DNA of 17,025 bases from Synergistaceae bacterium. Lineage in GTDB: Bacteria; Synergistota; Synergistia; Synergistales; Thermovirgaceae. Each line of letters starts with the position of its first letter. Position 1 is the stretch's first letter. The translations under genes were made by a program, and so were the position numbers. The notes beneath the pieces were generated by a model that was given only the letters and a program-made list of their open reading frames with translations, made no database searches and was not told where the DNA came from. The DNA lies in the NCBI GenBank assembly GCA_003446665.1, contig DMCT01000072.1, positions 4,979 through 22,003 on the forward strand. The letters are read 5' to 3'. Positions 13,918-17,025 of this stretch are shown here, piece by piece.

Positions 13918-15762
13918 ATGGATTGGAGCGCGGAGGACCATGACTTGCGCGGAATCGATGATGAAAAGGAACTTGTTCCCTTCCCCTTATATGCAGTAAT
14001 GCTTTTTATCGCACTTACCGTACCCAACGTGGTTTTTTCCGGTACAGCCTGGTTTCAGACACTGCACCTTGCCAAATGGTTTTTTGCTTTTGTTCCCGTC
14101 GGGATACTTGCCCTCTTTGCGGGATACCGGCTTGCCAGGTATGGCGTAAACAAAACGGGTTTCACACTCGATTCTTTTGGGGCACTCTGGCTTTTTCTTC
14201 TCCTTTTTTTGACCCTTCAGCCTATCTGGGCTCCTTTGACCTCGATTTCAACCTTTGTCCGTGAATGGTTTTTCTTTGCCTCTCTTTGGTTCATATACGT
14301 CCTTGTCCGATACAGGGGTGACGGTAACCTCCTTGAGGCCCTTATTCTAGGAGCAGCAGTGAATGCCTTTTTAAATACGGTTTTTGCCGACCTTCAGATA
14401 CGTGAGCTGAATGGTTTATTCCCATTCATCCTCCCGACGCCGGGTAAATACATAGGAAATACGGGACAGCAGAACATGTTCGGCCTTTGGGTGGTGATGA
14501 CGCTTTTGGGTACGGTCTACATTTTTTTACAAAAGGGTGGGCCGTCGAAACATGGCGAAGTTGACATCAAGGCTTCGGTCAACTTGCTGCTTCTTGCAGG
14601 CCTGAGCTGGGGGATGTGGAACTCGACCAGCCGGTCCGCCTTTTTGTCCTTTTTTACCGGCTGGGTCATTCTCGGATTTATCTATAAGCAACATAAATAC
14701 TTCGGCTTGATGAAAAAAGTTTTTTGGAAAAGAAACTACGCTATCATCCTTGTCCTGGTGGTTACATTTTTCGCTTCCTATGCTTTCGGCAGGGGAAGTT
14801 TCTTTCTTACGAAATCAGGAGAGATGTTTACCGAACCGGAAACAGTAGGAAAACGGGACAGCATTTGGGCGACCAGCTACACAATGTTTCGCATGCATCC
14901 TGTAACCGGTGTGGGATTGGGACATTACAAGTGGAATTACCTCGATGCGCAAAAGGAAATGCTCAAGATATGGCCTCAGAAAGAATGGAAATTCACACTG
15001 TGGGCGCACAATGAGGTACTACAGTGGTTCTGCGAGACGGGACTTCCCGGCGGCATAGTGCTCGTCCTTTTCGCCTTCTGGTGGCTCAAGGCATTTAAAA
15101 GTGTGCTTTCAGGGCAAATACGGGTGGGACCGGAAGTGGCCTGGGCATGCGCCATGCTTTTTTTGATGTGGTTCAATGCCATGTGGACCAGACCCTTCCA
15201 CAGGATCGAAAATGCTTTGTGGATGGCTTTCGCTTTCGCTCTGGCTAACAGGGGCATGTTGCCTAAAGTATCTGAATGGACGGAACTCAGGCGGGAGTGG
15301 ATTGTCAAGCTCTTCGGGGCATCCATGGCGGCGGTGGCCTTAGGAGGCCTGATATTCCTGGCGAGCGGAATGTATGGCGACCGGCAGCTTCGGCTTGCGC
15401 TGGAAACGCAAGAGGCCGGAAAGCAGCTCGAGTACCTTCAGAATGCAGAAAAACATTTAATGGTAAGCGACCTGGCAGAGCGCCAGATAGCTTACCATTA
15501 CCTTGCAAGGGCCAGGGTTACGGGCAACGTGGATTACTTGGTTGAAGGCATCAACCGCCTGCACACTTATTTCACGAGAGAACCGCAGTCCCGTGAACTG
15601 AACCGGCTTCTTGGATTGTATAGCAAACTCGGCGAAATTGAACTCTACGAGAGTGTCGCTTCCTATCTGCACCCATGGACAAGTTCTGATATCGTTCCTT
15701 CGCCCGATGAAAAGGTGTTTCCGAGCGGGAATCAAAAGAGCGGTTCAGGAGATGTTAAGTAG
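13918..15762 (+). CDS. O-antigen ligase / Wzy_C-family polytopic membrane protein
   Basis: This is an inner-membrane glycan-transfer protein of the O-antigen ligase/polymerase superfamily, which moves lipid-linked glycans to lipid A, polymer ends or protein. It is 614 residues: about 11-12 hydrophobic helices to about residue 480, then a soluble C-terminal tail of about 130 residues with short helical repeats. Family signatures are WNSTSRSAF with Arg near 239, HPVTGVGLGHYKWN with His near 327, the large periplasmic loop, and WAHNEVLQWFCETGLPGG with His near 364. The His of the HN-x(n)-E-x-G-x-x-G block is the usual active-site residue of WaaL/PglL-type enzymes. WaaL, Wzy or PglL-type O-glycosyltransferase cannot be told apart by eye, and the tail does not resolve it. 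ATG 13918 follows GGGGAAAGGAC, 32 bases after dnaB. Its 3' end overlaps the convergent glnN by 18 bases. No glycan biosynthesis genes are adjacent. Confidence 0.8.
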   Translation: MDWSAEDHDLRGIDDEKELVPFPLYAVMLFIALTVPNVVFSGTAWFQTLHLAKWFFAFVPVGILALFAGYRLARYGVNKTGFTLDSFGALWLFLLLFLTLQPIWAPLTSISTFVREWFFFASLWFIYVLVRYRGDGNLLEALILGAAVNAFLNTVFADLQIRELNGLFPFILPTPGKYIGNTGQQNMFGLWVVMTLLGTVYIFLQKGGPSKHGEVDIKASVNLLLLAGLSWGMWNSTSRSAFLSFFTGWVILGFIYKQHKYFGLMKKVFWKRNYAIILVLVVTFFASYAFGRGSFFLTKSGEMFTEPETVGKRDSIWATSYTMFRMHPVTGVGLGHYKWNYLDAQKEMLKIWPQKEWKFTLWAHNEVLQWFCETGLPGGIVLVLFAFWWLKAFKSVLSGQIRVGPEVAWACAMLFLMWFNAMWTRPFHRIENALWMAFAFALANRGMLPKVSEWTELRREWIVKLFGASMAAVALGGLIFLASGMYGDRQLRLALETQEAGKQLEYLQNAEKHLMVSDLAERQIAYHYLARARVTGNVDYLVEGINRLHTYFTREPQSRELNRLLGLYSKLGEIELYESVASYLHPWTSSDIVPSPDEKVFPSGNQKSGSGDVK

Positions 15763-15769
15763 CTCCTGA
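15745..15769 (+). repeat. Inverted repeat covering both convergent stop codons
   Basis: TCAGGAG (15745-15751) and CTCCTGA (15763-15769) form a perfect 7-base-pair stem with an 11-base loop, spanning the stop codons of the O-antigen ligase-like gene and of glnN. Neither strand has a T-run immediately after it, so it is not a standard intrinsic terminator. It is the only candidate structure at this tail-to-tail junction. Confidence 0.35.
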
Positions 15770-17025
15770 TAGCGGGGGAAAGGCCAGAATTCGGCTGCAA
15801 TGACCGTTTCCGCCTGTTGGCACAATTCCCTGAGTTCCTCCATTATGGGCAATGACTTTGCGTTGAGTTCGTCAGCCTGTTTGGTAAGTGTATTATGGCT
15901 GTTCCCGTTTCTTATGCGAGAAAGTTTTTCAACGGTGACGAGAATGTCCGACTTGAGCGTGACAAGGGAGCGTATATGTTTTTCCCATTCTGCAGTTTCA
16001 TCTTTCAAATTTTCCGGCACAGCTGCGAAAGCCTCACCTTCCAGCCTTATTTGCTTTGAAAGTGCCGGTAAAACGCCTTCGCGAACCATGGAATCCATGA
16101 CTGTTATGTCTATTTCAAGGGTCTTTATATACTGTTCCAGACGAGTTTCGTAATAAGCTGTTATCTCCCTGTCGGTAAAAATTCCGAGCTTCTCGAGAAG
16201 CTCGCGATGTTCTGGTACGAGATAAAGGCTCAGGGCTTCAGCTGTAGTCTCTGCCAGCGGCAGGCCGCGGCGGATTGCCTCTACTTTCCATTCTTCGGAG
16301 TAGCAATTTCCCTCGAACCGGATGTTACAGCTTTCATTTACAGCAGTCTTGATAGCGTCCAGGGCAGCGTCGGCTACATCGGTTTCAGCCAGTCGTGCTT
16401 CGATCCTGTCGGCCATCTGGTCCATCCCCCATGCCCATATTGCCAAAATCATAGTCAGGGGACCTGCTGTGGACTGCGATGCTCCAGGGGCACGGAATTC
16501 AAACTTGTTTCCGGTGTACGCTATTGGTGCGGTCCTGTTTCGGTCGGTGTAATCCGGTTGAATCGACGGAAGCCTGGTCAGTCCCAGATCGAGCATACCT
16601 TTTGAAGGAAGTTCTTCGGGCAATCCTTCACCAATTCTTTCCAGTATCCCGGTGAGCACGTCGCCGAGATGGACGCTTATTATAGCCGGCGGCGCCTCGT
16701 TCCCACCCAATCGGTGCATGTTGCCGGGTGTCGCGACGGATGCCCTCAAGAGTCCACCGTAACGGGATACCCCTAAAAGCAAAGAGCAAAGAAGCGTCAG
16801 AAACTGGAGGTTTTTCCTTTGGCTCGAGGATGGCTTGAGGAGATTTCTACCGTCACTGTCCTGAAGGGAGAAATTGAGATGTTTGCCGCTGCCGTTTATG
16901 AAGGCAAAGGGTTTTTCGTGAAGAAGCAACCGAAAGCCGTGCTGGCGGGCAACGCGTCTCATCTGTTCCATCAGTATCTGGTTCTGATCCACGGCGAGGT
17001 TTGCTTCAGCGAACTGGGGCGCGAA
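15745..17025 (-). CDS. glnN: Glutamine synthetase type III, C-terminal part (5' end beyond window)
   Basis: This is a type III glutamine synthetase, which makes glutamine from glutamate, ammonia and ATP. Only the last 426 of roughly 700 residues are in the window; the frame is open to base 17025, where FAPQFAEANLAVDQNQ continues upstream. Family motifs, in order, are LLHEKPFAFINGSGKH (about base 16900), LLRASVATPGN-x-HRLGGNEAPPAII, DRNRTAPIAYTGNKFEFRAPG and FEGNCYSEEW, followed by the long helical C-terminal region unique to type III. Several positions differ from the usual motifs as I remember them: GSGKHLNFS for GSGKHNNWS, GNMHRLG for GNDHRLG and LAVDQNQ for a DH-Q pattern. No frameshift is visible. 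The gene converges on the O-antigen ligase-like gene with an 18-base overlap. It may scavenge the ammonia released by amino-acid fermentation, but that is inference. Confidence 0.93.
   Translation of the reverse strand, partial: FAPQFAEANLAVDQNQILMEQMRRVARQHGFRLLLHEKPFAFINGSGKHLNFSLQDSDGRNLLKPSSSQRKNLQFLTLLCSLLLGVSRYGGLLRASVATPGNMHRLGGNEAPPAIISVHLGDVLTGILERIGEGLPEELPSKGMLDLGLTRLPSIQPDYTDRNRTAPIAYTGNKFEFRAPGASQSTAGPLTMILAIWAWGMDQMADRIEARLAETDVADAALDAIKTAVNESCNIRFEGNCYSEEWKVEAIRRGLPLAETTAEALSLYLVPEHRELLEKLGIFTDREITAYYETRLEQYIKTLEIDITVMDSMVREGVLPALSKQIRLEGEAFAAVPENLKDETAEWEKHIRSLVTLKSDILVTVEKLSRIRNGNSHNTLTKQADELNAKSLPIMEELRELCQQAETVIAAEFWPFPRYQELLNIS

Noticed and set aside
1..17025. CRISPR arrays, tRNA/rRNA genes, insertion sequences, prophage or defence genes
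   Set aside because: Looked for repeats, cloverleaf-like segments, transposase or nuclease motifs on both strands; none is supported, and the coding genes fill almost all of the window.

Overview
This window is chromosomal, mostly housekeeping DNA from an anaerobe-like diderm bacterium. My best guess is the phylum Synergistota (amino-acid fermenters). That rests on the combination of a branched-chain amino-acid ABC importer, a tryptophanase, a type III glutamine synthetase, a Wzy/WaaL-class envelope glycan enzyme and a SecA with a terminal zinc motif, plus the overall look of the proteins. It is an inference from protein content, not a database match. Coding density is very high. All genes lie on the plus strand except the last, which converges from the right edge.

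Layout. (1) 1-963: the end of livG and complete livF, the two ATPases of a LIV-type amino-acid importer, overlapping by 8 bases. (2) 1050-1625: a pgsA-type CDP-alcohol phosphatidyltransferase. (3) 1739-3133: a tryptophanase with an extended -10 promoter upstream and a strong intrinsic terminator downstream. (4) 3173-9861: a sigma70-type promoter that begins in the terminator's T-tract, then secA, a large exported protein of unknown function, argS and a FtsB/DivIC-like division protein in close series. (5) 9841-11080: a second well-formed promoter inside the end of the divIC-like gene, a short structured leader, then rpsF-ssb-rpsR and a GC-rich terminator. (6) 11127-15762: a DUF2232 (YybS-like) membrane protein, rplI, dnaB and a polytopic O-antigen ligase/polymerase-like protein. 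(7) 15745-17025, minus strand: the C-terminal part of a type III glutamine synthetase (glnN), overlapping the preceding gene by 18 bases tail to tail.

How they fit together. Sections 4-6 combine protein export, tRNA charging, division, ribosomal proteins and replication (SSB, DnaB). rpsF-ssb-rpsR and rplI-dnaB are widely conserved arrangements. livGF, the tryptophanase and glnN suggest a lifestyle built on amino-acid uptake, fermentation and nitrogen handling. Several starts are non-ATG (rpsF GTG, ssb TTG, dnaB GTG). Starts were chosen by Shine-Dalgarno placement and by family N-termini.

I found no tRNA or rRNA gene, CRISPR array, insertion sequence, prophage or defence system, and no intergenic stretch over about 115 bases. 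I do not see strong evidence for an undescribed system. The items most worth a second look are the exported protein between secA and argS, the variant active-site motifs of the GlnN, the tryptophanase specificity residues, and the compact promoter/terminator and leader structures.
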